The translations under genes and the position numbers were made by a program. The notes beneath the pieces are model-generated. The model saw nothing but the letters and a program-made list of their open reading frames with translations, searched no databases and had not been told where the DNA came from. A stretch of 64,000 nucleotides of DNA from Parietichytrium sp. I65-24A (Eukaryota; Sar; Bigyra; Thraustochytrida; Thraustochytriidae). Every line of letters begins with the position of its first letter. Positions within the stretch are counted from its first letter, which is position 1. The stretch lies in contig BLSF01000057.1 of assembly GCA_012862575.1 (NCBI GenBank), positions 124,001 to 188,000 of the forward strand, written 5' to 3'. Positions 1 through 10,730 of this stretch are shown here, in pieces.

Positions 1-2
1 CT

Positions 3-1205
3 TCTGATGGAGCCGAGTACCAAGCGAGATATCTCGTCTTTGCGTGCGGGCCGCTCTCCCGTCCTTCAAAGCAAACAATTCCAGGAGTCGAGTCCTTCGA
101 CCAGTCGGTCTGGCACACGGCGGAATGGAATTATTCGTTTGACTATACCGACAAAGTCGTAGGTGTGGTGGGGACAGGGGCAAGCGCCATTCAAGTGATA
201 CCTCAGATTGCGAAGACCGCAAAGAAACTTTACGTATTTCAGCGATCTCCGGCTTACTGTTTCCCGAGAAACGACAAGCCTTTAGTCGACGAGAAGGACA
301 TCCATCGCGGCATCGAAGAAGGCTCTATGGACCATCTCCTTCGATTACGAGCAGAAGTAAACGAGTTCATGGACCGCCGCGTCTACCCTCTTCAAAACGT
401 GGAAGAATACAACAGAGCCTCGCAGAAGATACATGAGAAATTGGTTCACAAACTTGTGAAGAGCAAAGTCACCGCCAAAGCTTTGGTGCCAACTTATCCG
501 CAGGGATGCAAGCGGCCGCTCCTTTCTGACAATTATTTTCAAACCTTCAATCAGAGCAATGTTGTATTGATTCCTTCAGCCGTAACTCGTATCAGCGGCA
601 ACCTCATTCAAACCGAGCGGCATGGTGTGGTGGACGACCTCGACGCACTTGTACTTGCAACTGGGTTCAGAACCGGAGTCATCGACGACATCGAGATCAG
701 AGGGGCGGACGGAATTACACTTCTTGAAAGTTATAGCCGAAAAGGTGGAACCCATACGATGTTTGGCCTCATGAGTTCCGGCTTTCCAAACATGTTTATG
801 CTTCTTGGCCCTCAAAGCTGGTCGCCGCACGGAAACACAAGTGAGGCAATCGACATTCAAACAGATTGGCTCGCCCACGTCATCAGCAAAATGGAGAGAA
901 ACAGTGCCACGCAAATAGAGCCTCTGGAGGAAGCGGAATCATACTGGTCCACAATGATCAAAGAGAAATCTCGCAATGCCGTCCAATCAAAGTGCTTGTC
1001 CTGGTACACAGATGCCTCAGGGAAACCGGTCATGTGGAGCGGCCGGTGGTATGACTTTGTTGACCAGCTATTGCAAGAGACCACTATCTCTTTCTCACTG
1101 CGGAACGCAAAGAATCAGACCCTTGATGCAAGCGAAATCCTTCGGGGATTTAACGTCTCCACGCACTCGTTGCCCCTGGCGGAACGAACCCCATCTCGAC
1201 TCTAG
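3..1205 (+). CDS. Flavin-containing / Baeyer-Villiger-type monooxygenase, 3' part
   Basis: The frame is open from base 3 and runs off the left edge, so the N-terminal FAD-binding segment and the true start lie outside; 400 residues are visible. Class B flavin monooxygenases use FAD and NADPH to insert one oxygen atom into ketones or to oxidise N or S atoms. Visible evidence: FDQSVWHTAEW matches the Baeyer-Villiger fingerprint (FxGxxxHTxxW); it is followed by the second Rossmann motif VVGTGASA for NADPH binding, then by an LATGF motif typical of the family. FMO-like N-oxidation cannot be excluded because the first Rossmann motif is missing. The GTG at 165 that could look like a start is internal, since conserved family sequence continues upstream of it. 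The substrate is unknown. No intron is seen in the visible part. Confidence 0.85.
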   Translation, partial: SDGAEYQARYLVFACGPLSRPSKQTIPGVESFDQSVWHTAEWNYSFDYTDKVVGVVGTGASAIQVIPQIAKTAKKLYVFQRSPAYCFPRNDKPLVDEKDIHRGIEEGSMDHLLRLRAEVNEFMDRRVYPLQNVEEYNRASQKIHEKLVHKLVKSKVTAKALVPTYPQGCKRPLLSDNYFQTFNQSNVVLIPSAVTRISGNLIQTERHGVVDDLDALVLATGFRTGVIDDIEIRGADGITLLESYSRKGGTHTMFGLMSSGFPNMFMLLGPQSWSPHGNTSEAIDIQTDWLAHVISKMERNSATQIEPLEEAESYWSTMIKEKSRNAVQSKCLSWYTDASGKPVMWSGRWYDFVDQLLQETTISFSLRNAKNQTLDASEILRGFNVSTHSLPLAERTPSRL

Positions 1206-2738
1206 GAGTGCACACTCTTACACGAGCTTGAACAGGATCTGTGTTGACATGTGAATCATTTTTATCAATCAATCAAAAAATATCCGTTTCCAATGTCGAC
1301 TACTAGTAAAGTACTTCAGTTTGTGCTACGTGTACTAATTATTAGCTGGACTAGGCTAGACATAGCTACGAGAGTTGACAGAGTCTGTACTGTGCAATAG
1401 TCCCGCAACGTAAAAATGGACAGTGGTGGTTTTTTAGATTAGTTGGAATGGCGGAGCTCCAGAAGAGATGAAGCTTTGAGACACGTGGATTCCTGCGCAC
1501 AAATACAAAATGCGGAGAAGATCGCGACTTCTACGCTTCCTCGGGGTTGTCGCACGTGCGGAGTTTGATATGCCGGCCGACAAGTAACACTGCCTTCGAA
1601 TGGTTTGGAGCCACCTTTCAACGAATTATGTGGCCGAGCAACTTAAGCTCTGCCACCCGTCATGGATGCTAAACTAGCTGTAGGCATTTGGCGAGCAGAA
1701 CAGCTTTCATTCCGAGCTCGGAGTTGCTTTTAAATGTTTATTTATGTCAGTATACCCTGAGATGGCAGATGAATGAATGAATGAATGAATGAATGAGACA
1801 TCCAAGTGCCGGCCGTCTTTCTCCAGACTTTAGCCACCAGAGATCACCAGAGCTCGGCAGCTCGGGCGACTTTCTGACCGTGAACGACCGACTAGTATTC
1901 GCTGTTGATTTCAACACGACAAGCTTTGCGTTGAACAAGCAACTCTCAGAGCTTCCTCTCACTTTCGGACACCTGCGACTAGCGATCATGTTTTTATCGC
2001 TTAGCAAGCAGCTAAGCTCGCTCGCTGTTTTTTGGCCAAATTTTGTTTTACTTAACTGTCTCGCTACTGCTCGCGGTAAGCTTAGTAGGTTGGGGAGGAA
2101 GGCGGTGGGGAGAGAGAGAGGAAAGAAAGAAAAAATGCGCGAGATTGATGATTGGCCGAACGAATAAGGGTTTCTCAGGAGAAACGGTAGGCAGAACGTG
2201 AAATGAGCGAGCAAAAATACTAACTGCGATAACGAACGAATCATTTTTTAGTCGATGAAAAAGCTCGTTCAATGAATCCAGTTTTCATTTTTTACCGCTT
2301 TCTAGTTGATAGGTTACTCATCACTTTCCCCATATTCCCGCTTGCAGTTCAACTATTTTTTATTCTTTTTTTTTTCTCAATTCTCAATTCTAGAGCGTTC
2401 TATCCTGAAACTCTGAAATAAATGTCTGTCTCCCTGCGCAGTATTATGAAAAGAAGGAGAGCGAGAAACTCTTCCTGCCTTTCTACCTCGCTCTCCTCAG
2501 ACTCCGTGACTACTGCTCACTCCAACTCCTCTATCTGTGTCGGTGCGTCGCACACAAGACAGAGGCTCGGATGCAAGGGCAGGAAGAGAAGAAGGAAAGG
2601 AAAAGTGAACGGGTCTGCGAAAGGTGTGGGTGGAGTGGCAGCGTTGGGTCGGGTGCGCGCCACGTGCGGAAGCACCGCGATCATCAGCGCGGACTGCGGG
2701 TTGATTAAAGGGAGCTCGCGAGATTGTAGGTCGCAAAA
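1206..2738. other. Intergenic region, no gene seen
   Basis: 1.5 kb between the monooxygenase stop and the HECT ligase start. It holds a GAAT tetranucleotide tract (about 1770-1796) and purine-rich stretches near 2105-2140 and 2580-2610. Short open frames on both strands here are low in complexity and partly encode the tetranucleotide repeat. The promoter and 5' leader of the HECT gene should lie in the last few hundred bases. Confidence 0.6.
1770..1796. repeat. GAAT tetranucleotide microsatellite
   Basis: About six to seven uninterrupted copies of GAAT, in intergenic DNA. Confidence 0.9.
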
Positions 2739-5700
2739 ATGGACGTGGAACGAGCCATAAGGTTGGTGGACTCACTGAAAAGCTCCGTGGACGAAGACGG
2801 CAAGGACAGCAGAGTGTCCTCCAAACGCATAGCTGCTGATATGGAGACGCTGAAAGACCTGAGGAATTTTATACAGAAACATCCATCAAGCGTGGACCTT
2901 TTTTCGAAGCAAGGTCTCATCACTGTTCTGGTGGGCAAGCTGCAATCCGCGCCGGATGCCAACCAAGTATACTTGCTTCAAATTCTTGCGGCGCTGGCAT
3001 ACCTGATTCAAAAAAGTGATGAGCGGCTCCAGATCGCAGCCGGGTGCGGTATATTTGACGCAATTGTTTCCAAAATGGACAACCCAAACACCAGCGAGGG
3101 GGCACTGCTTCTGATTGTTCAGGTGATTTCATTTCTCGTGGACGACTCCGAGACATACATGAGACAATTTGCTCAAGCTGGCGGCACCAATGCATGCATT
3201 CGCGTTCTTGCGAGGGGTTGCGTGAGGTCTAGTATGCTGAATGCCAAGGTGGCCACCCTATTAGCAAGCATCTGCGACACTTTCCCGCGCAATGCAAATC
3301 CTGTGTGCAGCAAGCTTGTGGAGAGGATACAGCACTGCTCTGAGCAGATCTGCGCGTTGGACGCTCAGTATGGGGCTGACCCAGCGAAGTCCTTGCCGCA
3401 AGCTGCCCGCCCTTACGAGAATAGTTGTATCACCCTCACACAAGCGCTTGGTCTCCTGCTTGAAAGTAAGCCGCGTAGAGCCAAAGCCGTTTTTAGCGAG
3501 CCTTTCGTGGAGGCGTTTTTGCGCGTATTTGATTTGCGTTCTACTCTCTCAAGCCAGGTGCTGGAAACGATTTGCTTCACTTTGACTTATGCAATTGGTG
3601 GAAGCTTGGAACGTGCGACAACCTTGATGAAACTGAACGCAGCTGCCAGAGTCAGCAAAATGATTTATTTCGCTGAGCGCTTGCCAGAGTCAACAATCCA
3701 AGCTTACGCCACCTTGGTGTCTCACATGCTGGACACTCGTCTTGCAAGCAACGACCCCGCTTCCAGATCGGACGCAGACAAAATTGCTGCCCCACTGCTT
3801 ACGGCCATTCAGGCAATACGCAAGAGCGAACAAGTTCTAAGTAACTGCGATTCTTCGCTGCCTAACTCTTCGTCACCGTTCGGTGCCTTTTTGACCACCC
3901 AAGCGGGTTCTTTGTCTCCGAATTTGTCGTCGAGGAGCGATGGCGCTTGTCCCTTGCCAAAGAACATAGAGCGCTCAGATATCAGCCAAATGCTCGCATT
4001 TCATACCACAAGCAACGCCCTTCGCGCAGTGAGAAAGCTCACGAAAATTGGCGGCCAGCCTTTTGAGTATTTGCGATCTTCCGGTTCGTTTTCTGTCTAC
4101 ATATCGCTTCTTCAAAATAGCAATGAGTTGGACGACATCGCGAAGGCCGAGTTTCTTCAAGAAGTCGGGCTTCTTGTGGAGCATTCCCCGCAAACGGGGC
4201 TGTTTCTCGCAGAACATGGAGCGTGTAGAGAACTGAAGCGGATTATCAGCTCTTGCTCCCACTCAACAGAGCTGTGCAACGCTACGCGCGCGATGGCCTG
4301 CTTTGTAGAGCATAGTACCTTGCTTGGCTTCCAAATCACAGATATTGCACTGAAGGACGAGTGCGATCTTAGTCTGATCGAGATCTTGCATCGTGCAGAG
4401 ACATCAGGAGCGATTCCGCACGAAGTTCTTTTAAACACTGTTGGTGCATTGGGCTACATGGTCAAGCGTCAGACCGTCCAGCAGCGCGAATCGTCCACAT
4501 ATGCTGTCAAGACAGAGGAGCAGCCTGAGCTGGTCAAATACGAGAGAGCAAGTACGTCCCTCTGTCACTTGCTCCAGAACAAGACGATTGGAGAAAGTTT
4601 GACATGGAACTCGTTGTGGGCATTGATCTACCTCATGAATGGTCTCAATAAAGAGTCGTGCATACGTGCTGTTCGCAAAGCAGGTGGTGTGGACATTTTC
4701 TCTAAAATTGTGACTGAGAACCCGCAAAACCAGCCATTGATATGCTCCGCTTCAAAGGCACTGTGGCAGCTTGCCTCCAGCGGAGAGGGGAACGTTCTCC
4801 AACATGCACCTCTCGCTGTGAGACTGAAGGTCCTAACTTGTGCGGCAAGGTCACAGACGGCCTCAGGAAGAGCCGAAGAGGCCAACACGTTTGGCACTTT
4901 GGAGCTTTCCATCGACCCATCTCACATTCTGGACACCTCGCTCTGCGTTCTCGAAAAATTTACGGGAGAGCAGCTTCGCGGCAATGCTTTAAAGATTCAG
5001 TACAGCAGCAAGGAAATTGAGCAAATTGGGGTGGACGCTGGGGGCGTCCGCAGAGACTGGCTCTCGCGCCTGAGCGAGGAGCTGTTTGATCCCAAATTCA
5101 ACCTCTTCATTGCCGGTTTTCATCCTAACGACAGCGTTCAAATTAGCCCTTCCCCAGCATTTGGGGGTTTCACGGACGAGCAGCAGCGAACCTGGTACAG
5201 ACTCGTTGGGAAAATTCTGGCTCTCTCGATTCTCTACGAAGATCCTCTTGGCGTTGCGTTGGTTCCTAGTTTGTCCAAGCTGATCCTCGAGGAGCAGCCA
5301 GTCTTTGAGGACGTCAAGCACGTCTCGAATGAATATTACAGGACCTTTTCTGTTCTTCAAAATCTGCGTAGCACGGATTACCCTGCGTTTGAAAACGCAC
5401 TTCGCGATTTGACGTTCACAGTTAACAGCAGAGAGTGTATGATGGCTGAAGCATTTGAACGTCACGGCCATGGGCAACCTGAGGAGGCGCTTCCACAACC
5501 CACTTCTGGAATTATTCGTTGTGCGAGCCAAGATCTGGGCCAAGGCGCAGAAAGTCTGTCGCATCGAATTGATTCCGTCAAGGAGGAAGATGAGGACGTA
5601 GAAAGCGAAACCTCAGAACCCGGGATGAGGGTGGAGATAGACGATGGTGATGAGTGGGGTTCTGGTGAAGAGGCTCTTTCGCCACTCCCGCCTCGGCCAA

Positions 5701-6659
5701 CAGTGAACACAACCGCCCCATCGATGTTGTCAAGGAACATATCACTGGATTCTTCGGAAGCCGTGCCCCCATCACCAGCAATGACTTTGGAAAGACAGAA
5801 GCAGATTGACGATGTTGTGAAAAAGTGCAATTCGATTCGGGAATGCGCAAAGCAATTAAATCTGGCTCGCAGCAAAGGGGACCGTGCATTGATTCGCAGG
5901 CTGTTGGTGCTGCAGAACGACCTACTCTTAAATAAACAGGACACTGACGAAACCGAACCCGACGACGAAAGTGTCACTATGCCCGGAGTTGCCCACGCAG
6001 CAAATCGAAAGCGACGTTTGAGCTCGACCAGTCAGAGCAGTGAACAAGAGAAGGCAGCTAAGCGTATGCAGACCGGCGCTGCAAAAATGAAGAGGATGAT
6101 GAGTGACTTGATGGACGGTGGTCAGCTGGAGCGTATTCATCCGGGAAACTTTGATCAATATTTGGAAATGGTGACCTTCAAGCTACTTGTTGAGAATGTT
6201 GCGACTCAGGTAGCCATGGTGAAACAGGGTTTTCACGATCTCATCCCGCGAGAGATCATTCTTGCACTTTTGAAACCCGAGGAGTTTGGGCAGCTGATTG
6301 AAGGAGACCGCTCAATTAACATCGAGAAGTGGAGAGAAAATACGGTGACGAAAGGCGGCACGGACCAGGACACTCCCCAGCTGAGATGGTTTTGGGAGTA
6401 CGCGTCAAGTCTGTGCACGCCTGAGAGACGAAAATTGCTACTTTGGGCCACTGGTTGGCGATCGATTGGCAATGGAGGGTTTGCTAATCGGTCTTTTACA
6501 ATCGAGCTCACCAATGTAACTACCCCTGCAGAGGACGAACGACTTCCGAGTGTTGCAACGTGCGGCTTCCACATGTGGCTGCCTAAATATTCAAGCAAGG
6601 AGCAGCTCGAGAAGAAGTTCAGATTAGCTATGTCAGAGACTGGCTTTGGAATTTGTTAA
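2739..6659 (+). CDS. HECT-domain E3 ubiquitin ligase with N-terminal armadillo-like repeats
   Basis: 1306 residues in one exon; the ATG sits in AAAATGG. HECT ligases take ubiquitin from an E2 onto a catalytic cysteine and pass it to a substrate. Residues about 1-640 are a Leu/Ala-rich helical solenoid resembling armadillo repeats, the layout of the UPL3/TRIP12 class. The HECT N-lobe begins near residue 746 (VDAGGVRRDW, then WYRLVGKILA). The C-lobe ends with LPSVATCGFHMWLPKYSS, so Cys1275 is the predicted catalytic residue, 31 residues before the C-terminus. Oddities: roughly 220 residues of acidic, Ser-rich and then basic sequence (about 900-1125, including RKRRLSS) interrupt the HECT domain between the segment ending DLTFTV and the one starting IHPGNFDQYLEMV. 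Also, a Gly lies between the catalytic Cys and the usual Phe. Substrates are unknown; nuclear location is only suggested by the basic insert. It converges with the next gene. Confidence 0.9.
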   Translation: MDVERAIRLVDSLKSSVDEDGKDSRVSSKRIAADMETLKDLRNFIQKHPSSVDLFSKQGLITVLVGKLQSAPDANQVYLLQILAALAYLIQKSDERLQIAAGCGIFDAIVSKMDNPNTSEGALLLIVQVISFLVDDSETYMRQFAQAGGTNACIRVLARGCVRSSMLNAKVATLLASICDTFPRNANPVCSKLVERIQHCSEQICALDAQYGADPAKSLPQAARPYENSCITLTQALGLLLESKPRRAKAVFSEPFVEAFLRVFDLRSTLSSQVLETICFTLTYAIGGSLERATTLMKLNAAARVSKMIYFAERLPESTIQAYATLVSHMLDTRLASNDPASRSDADKIAAPLLTAIQAIRKSEQVLSNCDSSLPNSSSPFGAFLTTQAGSLSPNLSSRSDGACPLPKNIERSDISQMLAFHTTSNALRAVRKLTKIGGQPFEYLRSSGSFSVYISLLQNSNELDDIAKAEFLQEVGLLVEHSPQTGLFLAEHGACRELKRIISSCSHSTELCNATRAMACFVEHSTLLGFQITDIALKDECDLSLIEILHRAETSGAIPHEVLLNTVGALGYMVKRQTVQQRESSTYAVKTEEQPELVKYERASTSLCHLLQNKTIGESLTWNSLWALIYLMNGLNKESCIRAVRKAGGVDIFSKIVTENPQNQPLICSASKALWQLASSGEGNVLQHAPLAVRLKVLTCAARSQTASGRAEEANTFGTLELSIDPSHILDTSLCVLEKFTGEQLRGNALKIQYSSKEIEQIGVDAGGVRRDWLSRLSEELFDPKFNLFIAGFHPNDSVQISPSPAFGGFTDEQQRTWYRLVGKILALSILYEDPLGVALVPSLSKLILEEQPVFEDVKHVSNEYYRTFSVLQNLRSTDYPAFENALRDLTFTVNSRECMMAEAFERHGHGQPEEALPQPTSGIIRCASQDLGQGAESLSHRIDSVKEEDEDVESETSEPGMRVEIDDGDEWGSGEEALSPLPPRPTVNTTAPSMLSRNISLDSSEAVPPSPAMTLERQKQIDDVVKKCNSIRECAKQLNLARSKGDRALIRRLLVLQNDLLLNKQDTDETEPDDESVTMPGVAHAANRKRRLSSTSQSSEQEKAAKRMQTGAAKMKRMMSDLMDGGQLERIHPGNFDQYLEMVTFKLLVENVATQVAMVKQGFHDLIPREIILALLKPEEFGQLIEGDRSINIEKWRENTVTKGGTDQDTPQLRWFWEYASSLCTPERRKLLLWATGWRSIGNGGFANRSFTIELTNVTTPAEDERLPSVATCGFHMWLPKYSSKEQLEKKFRLAMSETGFGIC

Positions 6660-7133
6660 ATACGCAGCTACCCATCGCAAAGGCTTCTTTTTGATTGGTT
6701 CATCAAGATATTTGTTCTGGATGGCTTCGGCGCGTTATTTTCTGGTTGGAAATTAAGGGTGAAATTATTTCCTTTTTAAATAATTGATGTCAACTTGAAA
6801 AGTAATTGTGGATCTGACATTACCATTACTGCTTTTTCGCTGCACAATGCCTGCCTGTGAGTTCTGTTTCACCTTGCTCCACTCTGCTTTTCAGGACACT
6901 TGTTCCCTCTTAATTTCCTTGCTCATGGCTGAATGTGCAAAGTTGGGCACTTTTGGCATGGTTGGTTGCCAAAACTAAACCTACACCAAACTCTGGGAAC
7001 ACACACAGTAAAGCAAAAAACATCATTTTTTTCCATTGGGATGGGGGTTCGCACTTAGTCCCTCGATCGACAAAAAGACACGCTGCGTGCTATATGCGAC
7101 GCGGACCACAGGCATCTATTACGTAAGGTTCGT
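6660..7133. other. Intergenic region between convergent genes
   Basis: 474 bases of AT-rich sequence between two convergent stop codons. No gene or repeat was seen; it should carry the 3' ends of both transcripts. Confidence 0.6.
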
Positions 7134-9977
7134 CTATGCTTTGGCGTGTACTTGCGCCATTTCCGTCTCAAGAAAGCTTGCCTCTTCTCCTTCATCTACA
7201 TCACCACTTTCTTCTACACGGAAACGAGGTTGATCCACACCAATTTTCGCGTGAAGCTTCTCCACAGACTCTTCCCAGGTCACTGGCGTTGAGAATGGTG
7301 GAATGACTCGCAAGAAGAAAAAACTGATGCCCGCATAATTGTCCATCGTCACCAACATTGCCCCTGCAACGAGAAGCGCAAACGCTCCATAAAGTGGGCT
7401 CTCGGCGACACCGCCTCCCTGTCCTTTGGACTTTCCGGACCCTGCTGCGTTTGCGTGCTCTTCGGCAGGAGGGTGAAGAATCTTAAATGCGTTCAGAAAA
7501 ACCTGGGCGGATGCAAGGTTCGTTACGTGCCCGTAGCGGAACCCATCTTGAGTATCAGATGACCGACCAGCGGTCATTTGGGCGAGATCTAGAGTAAAAC
7601 CGCATTGTTCTGCCAGCTTGGAGCCCATCATGCCTTTTCTGGCGAGCGCAGCGGAGGCGCTAGATATTGCCGAAGAGGTTGAAGTTGCGGCCAAATCGTC
7701 TACCACTACAGGAGGCAGAACCACCATGCACGGGGTCTCACCAAGGCTTTCAGCCACCTTGTCCCAAGCAGAAACAAGTTGCTTCAAATTTATATCACCT
7801 CCATGCGACCAGGCGCCGAGTACAACAAGATCTGACGATTTGGACGACTTCAAAACGGATGCGATTTCTACCGGGCCTGTGGCGTCTTCTATCGTCAACA
7901 CTCCATACGCAGAGTCACTGTCGTCTGAAGCTGGGTCGAGAAAAACTTTGTACCCTTGACGTTTCCCGTTCACAGAATCCTCCTTGATTTTGTGTCCAAT
8001 CGTCGGGTCCAGGATGTGATGCGCGGCCACTCCGAGGTCGTACATCGTTTCGTCACCTACAAACAAGACCTCACGCCCTGCAAAGACTGCGCGAGCCTCC
8101 GCGCTGGGCAGTGCAGTGAAATGACATGACTTGACGGCAAGCAAGTTGGACCATCCCCACGATTCGGTGACACATGCGTTGCTTGCGCTATCAGATTTAC
8201 AAAAGCTCTTTGAACCTCCGGTTCGCCACGTGCCCAAATTAAGGTTTTCCAAACAAGTCTTGGTCGCAAATTTTTGGCTCCTGGGACGAAGCGGGCCAGC
8301 ATTAATTGGCGCGCCAACCTGTATTATGTATGGAAGCCCAAAATTTGCAAATGTTGCTGCAACAAATCCAACGAGCAACAGGGACATAGGCCCTTTCTTC
8401 AATGCCGAACCTTCAGCGCCCGAAGAAGGGCGCGAGACAGCATCTTCAACGAATCCTCTGCTGACAAGGAGAAACGCGAGCGCGCCGCAGAGCGTAGTTG
8501 CAATCAAGACGAGAAACCAACCCGCTTGAAGTACCTGGAGAAGCCAAGCTAGTGCACCTGTCAAACCAAGAACCGCGCAAAAACCGCCCAAATTCTTCAA
8601 GACGAGTTCAAACTCGTCAGGCACAAGCATAGCGCGAGTCGCCATCGTTACGCGATAGAGGCGGCGAGCAACGGTAAAGTAAAGAGCAGTCACTACCACG
8701 AGGTTGATCTTAGGGTAGTTTGGCACAAGTACCAGCACGGTCTTTGCATTTGAGGTGAGCCAAATGTGATGCTGCATGAGATAGGTCTCCAATGTATACT
8801 TTCCGATTGTTGCCAAAACACCCAGATGCACTTGACGTAGCCATGGAGTTGAGTTGCGGAAGTACAGATAGCTCAAAAGTGGGATGAAGAAGGTGTATGG
8901 ATTGACGGTGTTGAAGACGAGCTTTGGCAAAGGGAGGATCTCAGTTGCCCACCAGGCAGTGAGCGCAAAGAGCGCAATACCAACCGAAGTCTTCACCATA
9001 AAGTTCTGGGTGTTGGGTAATTTTTCAACCTTGGCTATCCACGCACTTGCTTGTGGAAAGTTGAGCGCAAAGATCATTCCAAAGAAGGTCGAGTAATGAT
9101 CCAGGCCACTGCGAAAGTGCCATTCGTACTTGATCCCGTACGCACCAACGGCAGCTCCAGGGTGAGGGTCATTTGGAATTAAACCGAAAACAATGTCAAA
9201 GATGAAGCCGAATTCCCATACAAGAAAGATGATGAGTCCCACCACAGCAAGCTTGACTCTGATTGCATATTTGCTGTGATTGATTCCACTGTATACGCGC
9301 ATAGTGGCGTACACCACAAGAAAGTAGAAGGTGTGGAGAGGACAGATGTAGTACAGCATGTACATGTTGTTGAGCGTGAAGCAAAGGAACAGGACACTGA
9401 AGTTAAGCCTCCACATCATTTGAGCAAAGCGGACAAAGCCAAAGTCTTGCTTGATGTAGAAAAAGCTAAAGTTCCCAAAACCAGTCATCCACACGTAGCA
9501 CGAGATCATCACTCGAACAGAGTTGTAGACTTCCTCTGCGTGAAAGTAATGGTACAAGAGAAACACAGTCTGCATCCAGCCTTTCCATTCTTCTGTCTGA
9601 TCGCGATTCACCAAATCGTTGCATTTGGGGTCGTGCTTGATGGATCCGAAAGCGAACATGAGCACCATGAGGCAGATAAACCAGAAGAAGTCTGGTATGT
9701 GTTCCTTTTGCTGGTGGGGGAAGACAGGATAGTTCTCACACATCCACGCAAAACCCATGATAGCACCCAACAGCACAAACTCCTTGCTCAGAGCAAGCAC
9801 CGAGTGCGGATCATTTAGCTTCATGCCAGGGATCTTCTTCGCGTCTCCAGCCGGAGCGTGGGTGCCCCAAAGCTTGGCGCTCAACACCACGAACACCACC
9901 AAATTTGCGCCAAATCCCACTCCCATCGCCAGCGTGGACATGGGAATGTCCTTCGCTGCGTACGACACGCCCTCCAT
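7134..9977 (-). CDS. CAS1-type multi-pass O-acyltransferase with C-terminal PC-esterase/SGNH-like domain
   Basis: 947 residues, one exon, ATG at 9977. CAS1/CASD1/RWA proteins are Golgi membrane enzymes that O-acetylate sialic acid or polysaccharides. Residues about 15-520 contain many hydrophobic helices and match the CAS1 ten-helix domain (for example WKGWMQTVFLLYHYF and EVYNSVRVMISCYVWMTGF). After another hydrophobic helix (about 545-565) comes a domain resembling TBL/PC-esterase proteins: an NLGTW segment, spaced cysteines, ESWGWSN, then REVLFVGDETMYDLG. In the family this last block is the GDS nucleophile motif; here the Ser position is Glu643. A DGFRYGH segment (Asp811, His817) may correspond to the C-terminal Asp-His block. 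A final hydrophobic helix (about 880-905) and an acidic tail follow. In human CASD1 the SGNH domain precedes the membrane domain; here it follows. The polysaccharide or glycan substrate is not known. Confidence 0.85.
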   Translation of the reverse strand: MEGVSYAAKDIPMSTLAMGVGFGANLVVFVVLSAKLWGTHAPAGDAKKIPGMKLNDPHSVLALSKEFVLLGAIMGFAWMCENYPVFPHQQKEHIPDFFWFICLMVLMFAFGSIKHDPKCNDLVNRDQTEEWKGWMQTVFLLYHYFHAEEVYNSVRVMISCYVWMTGFGNFSFFYIKQDFGFVRFAQMMWRLNFSVLFLCFTLNNMYMLYYICPLHTFYFLVVYATMRVYSGINHSKYAIRVKLAVVGLIIFLVWEFGFIFDIVFGLIPNDPHPGAAVGAYGIKYEWHFRSGLDHYSTFFGMIFALNFPQASAWIAKVEKLPNTQNFMVKTSVGIALFALTAWWATEILPLPKLVFNTVNPYTFFIPLLSYLYFRNSTPWLRQVHLGVLATIGKYTLETYLMQHHIWLTSNAKTVLVLVPNYPKINLVVVTALYFTVARRLYRVTMATRAMLVPDEFELVLKNLGGFCAVLGLTGALAWLLQVLQAGWFLVLIATTLCGALAFLLVSRGFVEDAVSRPSSGAEGSALKKGPMSLLLVGFVAATFANFGLPYIIQVGAPINAGPLRPRSQKFATKTCLENLNLGTWRTGGSKSFCKSDSASNACVTESWGWSNLLAVKSCHFTALPSAEARAVFAGREVLFVGDETMYDLGVAAHHILDPTIGHKIKEDSVNGKRQGYKVFLDPASDDSDSAYGVLTIEDATGPVEIASVLKSSKSSDLVVLGAWSHGGDINLKQLVSAWDKVAESLGETPCMVVLPPVVVDDLAATSTSSAISSASAALARKGMMGSKLAEQCGFTLDLAQMTAGRSSDTQDGFRYGHVTNLASAQVFLNAFKILHPPAEEHANAAGSGKSKGQGGGVAESPLYGAFALLVAGAMLVTMDNYAGISFFFLRVIPPFSTPVTWEESVEKLHAKIGVDQPRFRVEESGDVDEGEEASFLETEMAQVHAKA

Positions 9978-10713
9978 TTTGGCTTATCTTCGCTCGACGT
10001 CTGCGAGCTCAGCCACCTTTTGCGCTCTCCGGCTCCACGCTGCGATTTTCGTTTTCGCTGGGGCAGAGCCCGCAGCTGAATCTTTCGAAAAACGCGGCGG
10101 CTCCAAGGTTTCCGCTCTGTCGCCGAGAGGATTGGGCCAGCGACCAATCTCCAATGGGCCGTGCGCGGTCTTGCAGTCTCCCGTTCTTTTGTGAGACTCA
10201 GAAACGATCGATCGCCCAGATCGCCCAATCGAACCTGTGGCATCTGCCCGCCTCTGTGCTTCTATGCCTATTTATATCTATCTCTTTATGCCACTGCCAC
10301 CACTGCTAGGTGCTTGCGCTGTCTCTTCGTGATCACATCGAACTGTCTCCCTTCTCACTGCCCATCACTGCCCTGCTACTAAGCTTACTCTGTCTCTCTT
10401 TCTTTGCACTAATTGCACTAGACTTGGACTGGTTGGTTGGAAAGAAAATCCTGAAGAGGAAAAGGACTTTCAGTTCTTTCAGTCGGAGGATTCTTGTGAA
10501 AAGATCCTCCCACTCGGGTACTGAGTACCGTACGCGGGTAAAACAGTCCGTCCATTCTGGACCTTCTGAAATAAGTAATTCTGAAATCTGCAGTCTCACA
10601 AGAGCAAGTTGCACATCCTCGACTCCGCCCAAGATCGGCAGGGAAGCGAGAGGAGCAGAGAAAAGGGGCACGCGTGAACGCAACTCGCGCAAGATGTGTG
10701 ATGAGTTCTCAGA

Positions 10714-10730
10714 GTACTGACTGTGAGTAC
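10714..10730 (+). promoter_or_regulatory. Dispersed near-palindromic 17-mer, copy 1
   Basis: Reads GTACTGACTGTGAGTAC. The same 17-mer occurs at 44851-44867 and its exact reverse complement at 37524-37540; close variants lie at 37445-37460 and 47407-47423. All are between genes. A protein-binding site or a small repeat family are both possible; no function is known to me. Confidence 0.35.

Noticed and set aside
1747-2244. 165-codon minus-strand open frame and a 124-codon plus-strand frame overlapping it
   Set aside because: Both translate the GAAT repeat and low-complexity flanks and lack any domain-like pattern.
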